DNA of 64,000 nt from Bacillota bacterium (GCA_023421245.1 JAEZTV010000019.1:1-64000), one strand, 5' to 3'; positions 26,128-35,735 are shown, counted from the first letter of the stretch. The notes: generated by a model not told the origin, from the letters alone. Made by a program: numbers and translations.

Positions 26128-28737
26128 ATGGCTGCCGCTCAAAAAAACAAACCTGAGACTGTTCAAATCGATGAGATGATTAACCGCTTGGTGGACAACG
26201 CGCTGGAGGCACTGGCGTCCTATATGAGTATGACGCAGGAACAGGTGGACAAAGCTGTCCACGAGATGGCACTTGCAGGGATGGAAGAGCATATGCCGCT
26301 TGCAAGGCTTGCAGTTGAAGAAACTGGCAGAGGTGTGTATGAAGACAAAATCATCAAAAACATCTTTGCGACCGAATATATCTGGCACTCCATTAAGTAT
26401 CAAAAGACAGTCGGTATCATAGACGACAACGATATGGAAGGCTATGTCGAGGTTGCGGAGCCGGTCGGCGTTGTCGCCGGTGTTACCCCTGTAACGAACC
26501 CTACCTCCACCACGCTGTTCAAGGCCCTTATCTGCACTAAAACAAGAAATCCCATCATCTTTGCATTCCACCCCTCGGCACAAAAGTGCTCTGCCGAAGC
26601 TGCACGTGTCGTGCGGGATGCCGCCGTCAAGGCGGGTGCGCCTGAGCATTGCATTCAATGGATTGAAACCCCATCCATTGAAGCAACCGCACAGCTGATG
26701 AATCATCCGGGCGTATCGCTGATTCTTGCCACCGGCGGTTCGGGCATGGTTCGCTCGGCATACAGCGCAGGCAAGCCCGCACTGGGTGTTGGCCCCGGCA
26801 ACGTACCCTGCTATATTGATAAAACAGCGGATGTCGAGCGTGCATGCACCGATTTGATGCTGTCCAAGACGTTTGATAACGGCATGATCTGCGCTTCCGA
26901 GCAGGCAGTCATTGTCGATCAAGAGATTAGCCGGCGGTTTGAGGACTACATGAAAAAGAACGCCTGCTACTTCCTCAACGAAGAAGAGACCAAAAAACTC
27001 AGCGACTACGTTATAAACCCGCAAAAACAGGCGGTTAACCCCGCAGTTGTGGGAAAGCCTGCCGCATGGATTGCAAAACAGGCGGGCATTACCGTACCCG
27101 AGAACACAAAGATTCTGCTTGCGCTGCTGCCCGACATCGGGCCGGAGTACCCGCTCTCGCGCGAAAAGCTCTCTCCGGTGCTTGCGTACTATATTGTCGA
27201 TGGCAAGGAGGAAGGCTTTGATAAAGCGCTCAAGATGCTGCGGTTAGGCGGCCTTGGTCACTCGGCGGTTATCCATTCGGGCGATGAAGAGACCGTGCGC
27301 GAATACAGTGAAGCGATGAAGGTTGGCCGTGTGATTGCAAATTCTCCGTCGTCGCAGGGTGCAATCGGGGATATCTACAATACCAACACCCCCTCGCTTA
27401 CACTGGGCTGCGGTTCGTTTGGCAGAAACTCGACGACATCCAACGTATCCTCCGTCAACCTCATCAACAAAAAGCGCCTTGCAAAGAGGAGGGTAAATAT
27501 GCAATGGTTCAAGATTCCGCCCAAGATCTACTTCGAGAACGACGCCATCCAGTATCTTGAGAAGATGCCCAATATCAGCCGCGCATTCATTGTAACCGAC
27601 CCCACCATGGTACAGCTTGGGTATGTGGATAAGGTGCTGTACTACCTGAGGAAGCGTCAGGAGTACTGCCACAGCGAAATCTACTCGGAGGTAGAGCCGG
27701 ATCCGTCGGTGGAAACCATTATGAACGGCGTGGAGGCCATGAAGAGCTTTAATCCCGATGTGATTATTGCGCTGGGCGGCGGCTCCGCCATCGATGCTGC
27801 AAAGGGCATGTGGCTGTTCTATGAGCACCCCGAAACGTCGTTTGACGGTCTGCGCATGAAGTTCTTGGATATCCGCAAAAGAACCTTCTCCTACCCGCGC
27901 CTTGGCGCAAAGACCCAGTTTGTTGCGGTACCCACCACGTCGGGCACGGGCAGTGAGGTCACTGCTTTCTCGGTCATCACCGATAAAAAGAACGGCAATG
28001 TTAAATACCCGCTGGCCGACTACGAGCTCACCCCCGATGTTGCGATTATTGACCCGCAGTTTGTTATGACCATGCCCAAAACCATTACGGCGGATACCGG
28101 CATGGACGTACTCACCCACGCCATCGAGGCGTACGTTTCGGTGCTTGCATCCGATTACACCGACGGTCTTGCAATCAAGGCAATTGAGTTGGTGTTTCAA
28201 TATCTGCCGCGCTCCTACGCAAACGGGGCAAGCGACCCCGAGGCAAAAGAGAAGATGCACAACGCGTCCTGTATTGCCGGTATGGCGTTCACCAACGCCT
28301 TCCTCGGTCTGAACCACTCGATGGCACATAAGCTGGGCGGCGAATATAACATTGCGCACGGGCGTGCAAACGCTATTCTGCTGCCCTATGTCATCGAATA
28401 TAACGCGCAGTTGCCTACCAAGTTTGCGACATTCCCCAAATACGGCAAGTTTGTGGCGGACGAGAAGTACGCACAGATTGCCAAATACCTCGGTCTGCCT
28501 TGTGCAACGACCGAGGAGGGCGTTGCAAGCCTTGCTAAGGCGGTACGCGAGCTTGCCGCGAGCCTGAGCATCCCGAGCAGCCTGAAAGAGGCCGGCATCG
28601 AAGAAAAGCCCTTTTTTGCAAACCTTGCCCGCCTTGCCGACCGCGCGTTCGAGGACCAGTGCACCACCGCAAACCCAAGGTACCCCTTGGTCAGCGAGAT
28701 TGAGGGCATTTACACCAAAGCGTATTACGGCAAGTAA
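26128..28737 (+). CDS. adhE: Bifunctional acetaldehyde-CoA/alcohol dehydrogenase
   Basis: An 869-residue fermentative enzyme that reduces acetyl-CoA to acetaldehyde and then ethanol, oxidising two NADH. The N-terminal aldehyde dehydrogenase domain (about 1-450) has PVGVVAGVTPVTNPTST and the catalytic Cys255 in FDNGMICASEQ. A linker (about 445-465) leads to the iron-type alcohol dehydrogenase domain with GGGSAIDAAK, the metal-binding TGMDVLTHAIEAYVS, and NHSMAHKLGGEYNIAHGRAN. Length is canonical. ATG 26128 has AAGGAGG upstream; an in-frame ATG at 26056 overlaps the -10 box and cannot be the start. It is transcribed alone and ends at a strong terminator. Expression is predicted to be under Rex control. 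Confidence 0.97.
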   Translation: MAAAQKNKPETVQIDEMINRLVDNALEALASYMSMTQEQVDKAVHEMALAGMEEHMPLARLAVEETGRGVYEDKIIKNIFATEYIWHSIKYQKTVGIIDDNDMEGYVEVAEPVGVVAGVTPVTNPTSTTLFKALICTKTRNPIIFAFHPSAQKCSAEAARVVRDAAVKAGAPEHCIQWIETPSIEATAQLMNHPGVSLILATGGSGMVRSAYSAGKPALGVGPGNVPCYIDKTADVERACTDLMLSKTFDNGMICASEQAVIVDQEISRRFEDYMKKNACYFLNEEETKKLSDYVINPQKQAVNPAVVGKPAAWIAKQAGITVPENTKILLALLPDIGPEYPLSREKLSPVLAYYIVDGKEEGFDKALKMLRLGGLGHSAVIHSGDEETVREYSEAMKVGRVIANSPSSQGAIGDIYNTNTPSLTLGCGSFGRNSTTSNVSSVNLINKKRLAKRRVNMQWFKIPPKIYFENDAIQYLEKMPNISRAFIVTDPTMVQLGYVDKVLYYLRKRQEYCHSEIYSEVEPDPSVETIMNGVEAMKSFNPDVIIALGGGSAIDAAKGMWLFYEHPETSFDGLRMKFLDIRKRTFSYPRLGAKTQFVAVPTTSGTGSEVTAFSVITDKKNGNVKYPLADYELTPDVAIIDPQFVMTMPKTITADTGMDVLTHAIEAYVSVLASDYTDGLAIKAIELVFQYLPRSYANGASDPEAKEKMHNASCIAGMAFTNAFLGLNHSMAHKLGGEYNIAHGRANAILLPYVIEYNAQLPTKFATFPKYGKFVADEKYAQIAKYLGLPCATTEEGVASLAKAVRELAASLSIPSSLKEAGIEEKPFFANLARLADRAFEDQCTTANPRYPLVSEIEGIYTKAYYGK

Positions 28738-28748
28738 TATGCAAAAAC

Positions 28749-28792
28749 AAGACCGATGCACTCCCGTCACAGGAGAGTGCATCGGTCTTTTA
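28749..28792 (+). terminator. Terminator of adhE
   Basis: Perfect 15-bp stem AAGACCGATGCACTC (28749-28763) with GAGTGCATCGGTCTT (28775-28789), ending in TTTT. Confidence 0.9.
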
Positions 28793-28929
28793 CGTTATTC
28801 GCAATTAGCGTGAGAAACAGGCATGGAAAGAGGCTTACGGTGCTTTGCGTTTTTATGCGGTGTTCGGTCAGTTTCCAATAAAGATAAAAATCCTATGTAT
28901 ATTTTACACAGACTTTGCGCAATAGCTGG

Positions 28930-28958
28930 TTGCAAAACTGGCAGGGAAAGGCTATAAT
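28930..28958 (+). promoter_or_regulatory. Promoter of the solute-binding lipoprotein gene
   Basis: -35 TTGCAA (28930-28935), 17-bp spacer, -10 TATAAT (28953-28958). This rules out the longer open frame starting at 28915. Confidence 0.7.
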
Positions 28959-28995
28959 AAAACTCGAACAGACTCGAAGAACCTGCGGAGAACAT

Positions 28996-30288
28996 ATGAT
29001 GAACGGCATAAAACGCGCGATTTCGCTGCTTGCGGCCGGTGCGCTTGGTATGTTTCTTAGTGCATGCGCCTTGGGCGGCGGCGATTATCTTAATACTGTG
29101 GGAGGTGACGAGCCTTCGCACGATAGTTCGAAGACCGTCAGCTTAAATGTCTTCACCTTGTTTGAGGAGGAAGAATACCATACGCTGGTCGATGACTTTG
29201 CACGTCAAAACCCCGACATAATCATCAATCAGCAAGTACATAGCGGCGGCGAAGATGCGACGCAAAGTCTTACGCTGCAGCTTGATAGTGAAGATGCTCC
29301 CGATATTGTGTTTTTTTACACAGGAGAGAGTGCCGCACAGCTCGTGCAGGAGGGTCTTTTTGTTCCCGTTAGCGAAATTCGGCGCGATTTTGCCGACTAC
29401 GCGGGGGATATTTTGCCTGCCGCAATCCACAGTGCCGCGGGCACCGGCGCCGAAACCGGCACGTATGCGGTGCCGGTGCGCGGTTTCTATGAAGGTCTGT
29501 TTATCAATACCGATCTGTTTGATGAGTACGATGTTGCGCTGCCCGATACATGGGGTGCATTGTTGCATGCGATTGATGTGTTTGCGGCGGCAGATATTCT
29601 GCCTGTTGCCACATCGCTTTCTCAAACACCGCACTACCTGCTCGACCACCTGATACTCGCTGAGGGCGGCGCTGGGGACTTTGGCAGTTTACCGGCAAAC
29701 GCAGACGAGGTTCGCAAAAGCTGGTATGCGGCATTTGATCGTTTATCCGTCTTGTATGAGCACCGAGCGTTTGGTACGGAGGCCGACACACTTTCCGACG
29801 CACAGGCAACCGAGCTGTTCTTAACCAATCGTGCCGCCATGCGTCCGGACGGTTCGTGGCTTGCGGCACGCCTTGCGGAGGAAGGCAGGGCGGAAAGTAC
29901 TGCTGTTTTGCCGTTTACGGGTGTACCCGGCGGCACACTGGTCGGCGGCTTCACCTCGGGCTACTACATCACACGCAGCGCATGGGAGGATGGCTTCAAA
30001 CGCGAGGCGGCGGTGCGTTTTGTAAACGCCATGACATCGAGGCAATCGGTAGATAAGCTGTGCGGCATACAGCATCTGCCCGCGGCATCTGTCGCAGCGC
30101 CTGAAAACCAAAGCGCGCTTTGGCAAAGTGCCAACCGGCTGTGCTGCGCAATGGATACAATCATCCTGCCGCTCGATGCCCGTATACAGGGTGATGTATG
30201 GGGCGCAATCACCCAAGACGCGATTGCTATCGCGCGTGGAAAGGCCTCCGCACATGAGGTGGTTTCCGGGGCATTCGCACAATCCTAA
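28996..30288 (+). CDS. ABC-type extracellular solute-binding lipoprotein
   Basis: A 430-residue predicted lipoprotein: signal segment, lipobox FLSAC, then a family-1 (sugar-type) solute-binding fold. Typical features are LNVFTLFEEEEYHTLVDDFARQ, DAPDIVFFYTGE, VPVRGFYEGLFINTDLFDEY and FLTNRAAMRPDGSW. The start is ATG 28996 or 28999, with GCGGAG just upstream. No permease or ATPase genes are adjacent, so it is either an orphan that works with a transporter elsewhere or a sensor. A Sel1-repeat gene follows 100 bases later on the same strand. The ligand is unknown. Confidence 0.85.
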   Translation: MMNGIKRAISLLAAGALGMFLSACALGGGDYLNTVGGDEPSHDSSKTVSLNVFTLFEEEEYHTLVDDFARQNPDIIINQQVHSGGEDATQSLTLQLDSEDAPDIVFFYTGESAAQLVQEGLFVPVSEIRRDFADYAGDILPAAIHSAAGTGAETGTYAVPVRGFYEGLFINTDLFDEYDVALPDTWGALLHAIDVFAAADILPVATSLSQTPHYLLDHLILAEGGAGDFGSLPANADEVRKSWYAAFDRLSVLYEHRAFGTEADTLSDAQATELFLTNRAAMRPDGSWLAARLAEEGRAESTAVLPFTGVPGGTLVGGFTSGYYITRSAWEDGFKREAAVRFVNAMTSRQSVDKLCGIQHLPAASVAAPENQSALWQSANRLCCAMDTIILPLDARIQGDVWGAITQDAIAIARGKASAHEVVSGAFAQS

Positions 30289-30388
30289 TTTACTCATATC
30301 GGCTTGTATGAAAACGACAACCCGTTTTTCATCTGGGAAACAACATTGGGCGTATCCGCGCCCGAGCACAACAATAGGAGGAACTATA

Positions 30389-32665
30389 GTGGCTGAAAAG
30401 TATAATAAAAACGGTTTACTGCACGCAAGTTTTGAACCGGATAACAGCGACAGCTTTGCGTTTACGATATCCCTGCAGGCGGAGGAGCTGAAAAAGAAGA
30501 AGTGTTTTATACACATCTGCTTTGCCGATACCCTGACAAGCGCCCCGCTTACCATAGACAACAGCACAAAGTTTTCTCGCTTTACCAACGAAAAAGGCGA
30601 GATATGTCTGATAATCCCCGTAAAACGCGAGGTGTTTTCGGGCAGGGGGATGCGCGTTAACGTACCGTATGATATCTTCCCACGCCTGCTTGCGGGCGAC
30701 CGCGTGACTGCGACCGTCTCTCTTGAGGAAAAGGAAGGCTCTGCACACACCGCGAGCAAAAGCTTTGATTTGATGGTGAATCTCGGCAAAAAGTTCACCC
30801 TGTATACGCTTGAAAAACAGATTAGATATGTAAAATCAACCGGGGCGGAAGAGGAAAAGCTTGCGTTTGCACAGCAGCTGCTGGACGAGAAGGATCTGGA
30901 CGACGAAGCCTTTACGGCATTGCTTGAGCTGCTGACCGATCTTGCAGAAAACCACAATGTGGTTGCACAGTTCGAGCTGTTTAACATCCACAAAAATGAC
31001 AAGCGCGGTGTATTTGATGCGGCCGCCGCGGTGGAATGGCTGAAAAAGGCAGCGGAAAGTGAATACCCCCCTGCGGTCAAGGAGCTTACTAACGCCGGCA
31101 AGGTAGAACAGCTTGAGCGCACCGGTTTAAAAAACTCACTGGAGCTGTATCAGAAGGCTGCGGAAAACGGCGATGCCGATGCGCAGTATACCATGTATGA
31201 ATACCTCTCTAAACAGGGAGAATACTTTGATGAAAAACAGGCGGTAGAGTGGTTGAAAAAGGCTGCGGCAGGCGGAAATGATGCGGCAGTCAAACAGCTG
31301 TACGGGCATTACAAGGATGCTTTCGTGTCACAGTCTACCGTCAATAAATATCTTGCTATTCTCGAACAGGCGGCGCAAAACGGCAGTGCACATGCGCAGC
31401 TTGCCCTGTTCGAGGCCTACTTCTTCGGTAACTGCATGGGCCGTAATGTGCGCGTCGACAAAAAGTTTGCTGCGGAATGTCTGCTTTGTGCTGCCGACAA
31501 CGGCTGTGCCGAGGCGTGTTACCGCATCTGGTCGCTGTATATCGGCGGCAACGATATGCTGATGGATGAAGAAACGGCAGTCGGTTGGCTGAAAAAAGCG
31601 GCGGACGGCATGGTGCCGGCGGCGCTGAATGCATTGGGTGACCTTTACATCCTTGGCGAGTGTGTGGAGAAGAACAACGACAAGGGCATGGAGTGCATCC
31701 GCAAGGCGGCAGAGCTGCAAGACCCCGATGCGCAGATGCGCGTGCTTGCCATGCACCGTGACGGCCGCTACCGCGATGTGCTCGTCGAGCAGGATATGGA
31801 CAAGGCACTTGATTATTTGATGGGCTATGCAAAGGGCGGCAACCCTCTTGCGCAGCTTACTCTATGGGTGCTCTACCAAGAGGGCAACGACCTTCTGCTC
31901 ACAAGGCAGGAGGCAATTGATTGGTTGAATAAGTCGGCGCAGCAGCAATACGACCCCGCAGTTTATGAGTTGGCTAAGGTTTACCTGACGGGTGAATATA
32001 CCGACATTGATACCCAAAAGGGATTTGTCCTGCTTGAGCAAGCAGCAAAACGGGGGGAAACCCGCGCGCAGTTTGCGCTGTATCAGCTTTACTTTACCGG
32101 CGAATATTTTGCACTTAAAACCGACATCAATAAGGAGCGTTCGTATAAATGGCTAGCCCTTGCTGCGGGAAGCTATCACCTTGCCCAGTACCAGATGTGG
32201 CAGCTCTATCGCACCGGCAACGAGATTAGCCTTGACAGCGACGAAGCGCTGCAGTATCTCTTTGAATCGGTTAAAAATCAAAGCCCCGCGGGGATGTATG
32301 AGCTTGGAAGCCTGTATATTGAGGGCGAGATGGTACCTAAGAATGTACATAAAGGAATCGGGTTCCTTGAGCAATCCAAAAAGCTTCGCTACCCCAAGGC
32401 AATATACGCCATATCCAGAATGAAGGCACAGGGCGAATGCGGCGGTGAGACGGTAGAGAAGGATGAGGCCGAGGCGCTGCGTCTGCTTAAGCTGTCGGCC
32501 GAGCTTGGCTATGCCCCCGCCTGTTATGAGATATGGGAGCACTTCTCGCGTACGGAGGGCTTCCCCATCGAGGAAACATGGGCGAAAAAACTGCTGGAGA
32601 GCGCGGCATCTCAGGGCTATCAGCCTGCCGTAAAGGCGCTGAAAAGCCCCGATGATGCCGGCTGA
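30389..32665 (+). CDS. Sel1-like repeat (tetratricopeptide) protein
   Basis: A 758-residue soluble protein without a signal peptide or membrane segment. The first 130 or so residues form a separate domain I do not recognise (FAFTISLQAEELKKKKCFIH, then RVNVPYDIFPRLLAGDRVT), followed by a charged helical stretch. From about residue 190 to the end there are a dozen or more Sel1-type repeats with the pattern A..WLKKAAE.G...A...L...Y. Such solenoids scaffold other proteins and often act in signalling. GTG 30389 follows TAGGAGGAAC at 30376-30385; a longer frame to 30128 would overlap the preceding gene. A ComFB gene follows after 37 bases. Confidence 0.85.
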   Translation: MAEKYNKNGLLHASFEPDNSDSFAFTISLQAEELKKKKCFIHICFADTLTSAPLTIDNSTKFSRFTNEKGEICLIIPVKREVFSGRGMRVNVPYDIFPRLLAGDRVTATVSLEEKEGSAHTASKSFDLMVNLGKKFTLYTLEKQIRYVKSTGAEEEKLAFAQQLLDEKDLDDEAFTALLELLTDLAENHNVVAQFELFNIHKNDKRGVFDAAAAVEWLKKAAESEYPPAVKELTNAGKVEQLERTGLKNSLELYQKAAENGDADAQYTMYEYLSKQGEYFDEKQAVEWLKKAAAGGNDAAVKQLYGHYKDAFVSQSTVNKYLAILEQAAQNGSAHAQLALFEAYFFGNCMGRNVRVDKKFAAECLLCAADNGCAEACYRIWSLYIGGNDMLMDEETAVGWLKKAADGMVPAALNALGDLYILGECVEKNNDKGMECIRKAAELQDPDAQMRVLAMHRDGRYRDVLVEQDMDKALDYLMGYAKGGNPLAQLTLWVLYQEGNDLLLTRQEAIDWLNKSAQQQYDPAVYELAKVYLTGEYTDIDTQKGFVLLEQAAKRGETRAQFALYQLYFTGEYFALKTDINKERSYKWLALAAGSYHLAQYQMWQLYRTGNEISLDSDEALQYLFESVKNQSPAGMYELGSLYIEGEMVPKNVHKGIGFLEQSKKLRYPKAIYAISRMKAQGECGGETVEKDEAEALRLLKLSAELGYAPACYEIWEHFSRTEGFPIEETWAKKLLESAASQGYQPAVKALKSPDDAG

Positions 32666-32702
32666 ATAAAACATAAGACCAAATGGTAAGGAGGACGGAA
32701 CA

Positions 32703-33068
32703 ATGAGCGATGATATCAAGAACAAGGGTGAGTCGGCGCCCGCTGCCGCATTGGATATGGCTGAAATCAATCCGATTCTCACCAGAGTTACCGACATGAG
32801 TGGTCTGCAGGTCAAGAATATCATGGAGGATGTAGTGTGGCAGAAGATTGAATCGATTCTTAGCCATATGGATGACTGCTGCGCGTGCGTAAAATGTAAG
32901 AACGATATTATGGCGATTACGCTCAACAACATTCAGGCGAAGTATGTTGCGACCAAGCAGGGGGAGATGTACTCCAAAATTACTGCATACGACCTTCAGA
33001 ACAACACCAAGCTTTCCGCCATCATTACCTCGGCTATTATGTTTGTAAAGGATAACCCCAGGCATTAA
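32703..33068 (+). CDS. ComFB-family protein
   Basis: A 121-residue protein matching the ComFB family: VKNIMEDVVWQKIESIL, then a cysteine-rich loop DDCCACVKCKNDIMAITLN, PxKYV-like AKYVATKQGEMYSK and a C-terminal helix ending KDNPRH. The cysteines may bind zinc. B. subtilis ComFB is of unclear function; cyanobacterial ComFB-domain proteins have been reported to bind cyclic di-GMP. AAGGAGGA precedes the ATG. Its position 37 bases after the Sel1-repeat gene suggests one operon and possibly a shared signalling role. Confidence 0.85.
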   Translation: MSDDIKNKGESAPAAALDMAEINPILTRVTDMSGLQVKNIMEDVVWQKIESILSHMDDCCACVKCKNDIMAITLNNIQAKYVATKQGEMYSKITAYDLQNNTKLSAIITSAIMFVKDNPRH

Positions 33069-33333
33069 GCTACACAAACCCCTTGCGGGATGAAGCAGGA
33101 ATGTCGAAGTGTGCGGCAAGTTATGCACAGCTGTGGAAACAATCCCCGTTTAATATGCACAAATAATCCAGTATTTCAGTGTGCGGTATGCCTGCTTTCG
33201 GCAGGATGACCATTGACGAAACACTGCAAACAGGCTAAAATGACTATGCGCTTTGACAATGTTTGATGTTTAAGCATCGTCAGCTTTATGATAGCAGCAT
33301 CGTCACAATTGCATATATGGAAGGGTTGTATGA

Positions 33334-33543
33334 ATGAGCTACTTGTCAGCAGTGTCTGCCGGTGCCGGCTCGTTTGAGCTTGCCGTGTTTTGGGCCGAGG
33401 CAAAGATTGTTTTATCTGCCTACGTAATCCCAGCGGCTGTGGCAATCGGTATTATCAGAATCATTCAGGTATTATCCCAACAGATCAAAGCACATCTTGA
33501 ATCAGCGCAGACCAAATCGGTCGGCAAGCAAAAGATAAGTTAA
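33334..33543 (+). CDS. Small single-pass membrane protein
   Basis: A 69-residue protein with one strong hydrophobic segment (about residues 26-45, VLSAYVIPAAVAIGIIRIIQ) and an amphipathic, Lys/Gln-rich C-terminus. I recognise no family. GGAAGGG lies 9-10 bases before the ATG, and a strong terminator follows the stop codon immediately, which supports it being a real gene. It lies 265 bases after the ComFB gene; that gap holds no other gene that I can see. Confidence 0.55.
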   Translation: MSYLSAVSAGAGSFELAVFWAEAKIVLSAYVIPAAVAIGIIRIIQVLSQQIKAHLESAQTKSVGKQKIS

Positions 33544-33550
33544 CTAATAC

Positions 33551-33590
33551 AATGCACCATCCGGCTTTTGCCGGATGGTGCATTGCTTTT
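33551..33590. terminator. Terminator, probably bidirectional
   Basis: Perfect 15-bp stem AATGCACCATCCGGC (33551-33565) with GCCGGATGGTGCATT (33570-33584), TTTT loop. It lies between the small membrane protein gene and the convergent M56/M23 gene. The flank has GCTTTT on the plus strand and a TTAGTTA tract on the minus side. Confidence 0.85.
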
Positions 33591-33636
33591 ATACGACATC
33601 TTTCACAACGATGAGGGCACACTGTAAGGATGGAGC

Positions 33637-35373
33637 TTAAGGAGTGTCGGACCACACAAAGAACGGTTCAATGTATTGGCCGTCCATCCGCAGTTCAAAG
33701 TGCAGGCTCGGCTCAGACACATTTCCGGAGTCTCCTGATTTTGCAATGATGTCTCCGGCCTGCACCGATTGCCCGACGTTGACCAGCAGCTCGTCGCAGT
33801 GCGCGTACAGCGTCTGCGTGCCGCCGCCATGGTCAATAATGATATGCTTGCCGTATCCACTTGTGCTGTCCTTTGCGACCATGACAATGCCGCTTACCGC
33901 GGCGCAGATGTTTGAGCCTTTTTCAGCGGCAAAGTCTACGCCGGTATGGCCTTCGTATCCATCAAAAGGAACCGAGATTTCAGCGCCGGGGCAGGGCCAC
34001 TGCAAAAGGAAAAGCTTGCTTCGTGCGTTTTTCCGGGCTTCTTCGTACCAATCGGGGACGGCGGCGCCGGCAGGTGCGGGTTCCAGTACATAAGTGGTTA
34101 TGGTATGCCCTTCGTTCGATTTCTGCTCAACCTGCGCGTAGCCGAGCTGCTGCGCCTCCATCCAATCGGGCAGGGGAATTGAGGTACTGGAATCCATGGA
34201 GCTGATGGTAATCATGGTATTGTTGTCATCATCGTATTCTTTCTGGATTTTGCTGATGGTTTTTGTGCAGGTCAGCCCGGATGCGGAGGGCTGTGCATCC
34301 TCCGCATCCGGAGAAGCGTCCGGTTGCGAGGATGGTGCGGCTTCGCCGGCAAGCACTGGTGTATCCGCGTCCGGCGTAGCTACAATGGGGGAACAGGCTA
34401 CACCAAGCAAGCAGATACACAATACAAAGCTGATGGCAATACCCCCTGAAACAGGGCGAGAAAGCTGATGGTTCATAATCGCATTTATCCTCCTTTTAAG
34501 GGTTTTTCCGCGTCTCCCCAAACCAGCGGACGGCGCGGCGTTTATAGTCAAGGAATGTGCCGCCGTATCAATCAGCAGTGAGCAATATTCCTTTGTGCTG
34601 TCGTCTCCGAGCATATCTACCACTCTGCGGTCACACAGCAGCTCACACGCGGCGTCAAGGTCGTCGGTCATCAGGTGGGCGAGCGGGTTAAACCAGTGAA
34701 GCCCCTGCACGATAAGCGCAAGCAGCTTAAGCGGCAGATCGTGCTGCTTGATATGGGTCAGCTCATGCAGCAGCGCCATGTGCAGGCGATTCTCCTGCGG
34801 TGCGGGCTCGGGCAACAGAATGACCGGACGCAGGATACCAAAGGTAAGCGGCGTGCGCAGGCAGTCGCAGCACAGCACGCGCATCGGCGTGTGAACCTGT
34901 ACTTGCAACGCCGCGCGGGCAATAGCATCATGGCCGGTAAACGGGCGGCACCGGCGCAGCAGACGCCGCAGGCGCAGGTACCCCACACCCTTACTGCAAT
35001 AAAAGACGAATGCACCCGCAACCCACACCAGATGCCATGGCAGATGCTGCAACTGCCGCATTATGCTGCCTGTCGGTGCGGCGGGCACGGCAGCGTTTGC
35101 ATCCCCATTGCTGTCCGGCGCTGCATTAGCCGCCGGAATAACCGTCCACACATAGGATGTACCGGTATATTCGGCAGAGACAGGGGTGTTTTGGGGCAGC
35201 AGCTGGCGCACCGGTATCAAAAAAAGCAGCAGGGCCGCAAGCCACAGGCCGCGCCCGACGCGGGGCGAAACCCCGCCGCGCACCATCGCTTTCAGCAGCA
35301 GGATACCGCCTGACGCAATCGCACCCGCAAGGCTTGCGGAAAGCACCATGTAAAACAGCGTTTTCAGCATCAT
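33637..35373 (-). CDS. M56/M23 fusion: BlaR1-type sensor with LytM-like domain
   Basis: A 578-residue membrane protein. The N-terminal half is BlaR1-like: several membrane segments and a cytoplasmic M56 metalloprotease with HELTHIKQHD near residue 200 and a downstream acidic helix (DDLDAACELLCDRRVV). After a further membrane segment near 310 and an acidic linker, the extracellular C-terminus is an M23/LytM domain (about 465-575) with GHTGVDFAAEKG, DHGGGTQTLYAHCD and LHFELRMDG, all zinc ligands present. Classical BlaR1 has a penicillin-binding sensor there instead. ATG 35373 overlaps the end of the BlaI gene's Shine-Dalgarno-rich tail (AGGTGAT). Likely role: sensing or cutting peptidoglycan and inactivating the partner repressor by proteolysis. 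Confidence 0.88.
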   Translation of the reverse strand: MMLKTLFYMVLSASLAGAIASGGILLLKAMVRGGVSPRVGRGLWLAALLLFLIPVRQLLPQNTPVSAEYTGTSYVWTVIPAANAAPDSNGDANAAVPAAPTGSIMRQLQHLPWHLVWVAGAFVFYCSKGVGYLRLRRLLRRCRPFTGHDAIARAALQVQVHTPMRVLCCDCLRTPLTFGILRPVILLPEPAPQENRLHMALLHELTHIKQHDLPLKLLALIVQGLHWFNPLAHLMTDDLDAACELLCDRRVVDMLGDDSTKEYCSLLIDTAAHSLTINAAPSAGLGRRGKTLKRRINAIMNHQLSRPVSGGIAISFVLCICLLGVACSPIVATPDADTPVLAGEAAPSSQPDASPDAEDAQPSASGLTCTKTISKIQKEYDDDNNTMITISSMDSSTSIPLPDWMEAQQLGYAQVEQKSNEGHTITTYVLEPAPAGAAVPDWYEEARKNARSKLFLLQWPCPGAEISVPFDGYEGHTGVDFAAEKGSNICAAVSGIVMVAKDSTSGYGKHIIIDHGGGTQTLYAHCDELLVNVGQSVQAGDIIAKSGDSGNVSEPSLHFELRMDGQYIEPFFVWSDTP

Positions 35374-35378
35374 AGCGA

Positions 35379-35735
35379 TCACCTCCCGTCAAGCAGCCGG
35401 CGCAGCTCTTCCGCATCGCTGGCACTAAGCTGTTCGGCGGCGGCAAGCGCCGCAAACAAGCTTTTGACCGAGCCGCCGTGAATCTGCCGCACAAACTGCT
35501 CGGTTTCCTGCGCTTTATACTGCTCCGCACTGATGGCGGCGGCATACAGGTTAGTGCGGCCAAGCTTGGTGACGTTTACCGCACCTTTGTCTGCAAGCCG
35601 TGCCAAAAAGGTGAGCAGCGTGGTCTGTTTCCATTGCTTTTCCGATAACATGGACATCAGCCACGCGGCGCTAACCGGAGAAGGGTTATGCCATATAAGC
35701 CGCATAATTTGCAGCTCGGATTCAGAGATCTTCAT
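35379..35735 (-). CDS. BlaI/MecI/CopY-family repressor
   Basis: A 118-residue winged-helix repressor. Family features are the N-terminal ISESELQIMRLIWHNPSPVSA and the recognition helix region KQWKQTTLLTFLARLADKGAV, followed by a dimerisation helix with a probable protease-sensitive site. It is transcribed first and its stop codon lies within the ribosome-binding site of the M56/M23 gene, so the pair is translationally coupled. Two dyads of the BlaI type overlap its promoter, predicting autoregulation. Confidence 0.93.
   Translation of the reverse strand: MKISESELQIMRLIWHNPSPVSAAWLMSMLSEKQWKQTTLLTFLARLADKGAVNVTKLGRTNLYAAAISAEQYKAQETEQFVRQIHGGSVKSLFAALAAAEQLSASDAEELRRLLDGR

Noticed and set aside
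26038..28782. Long antisense frames opposite adhE (328 and 512 codons)
   Set aside because: Both lie wholly within adhE, which has full family motifs; they are composition artefacts.
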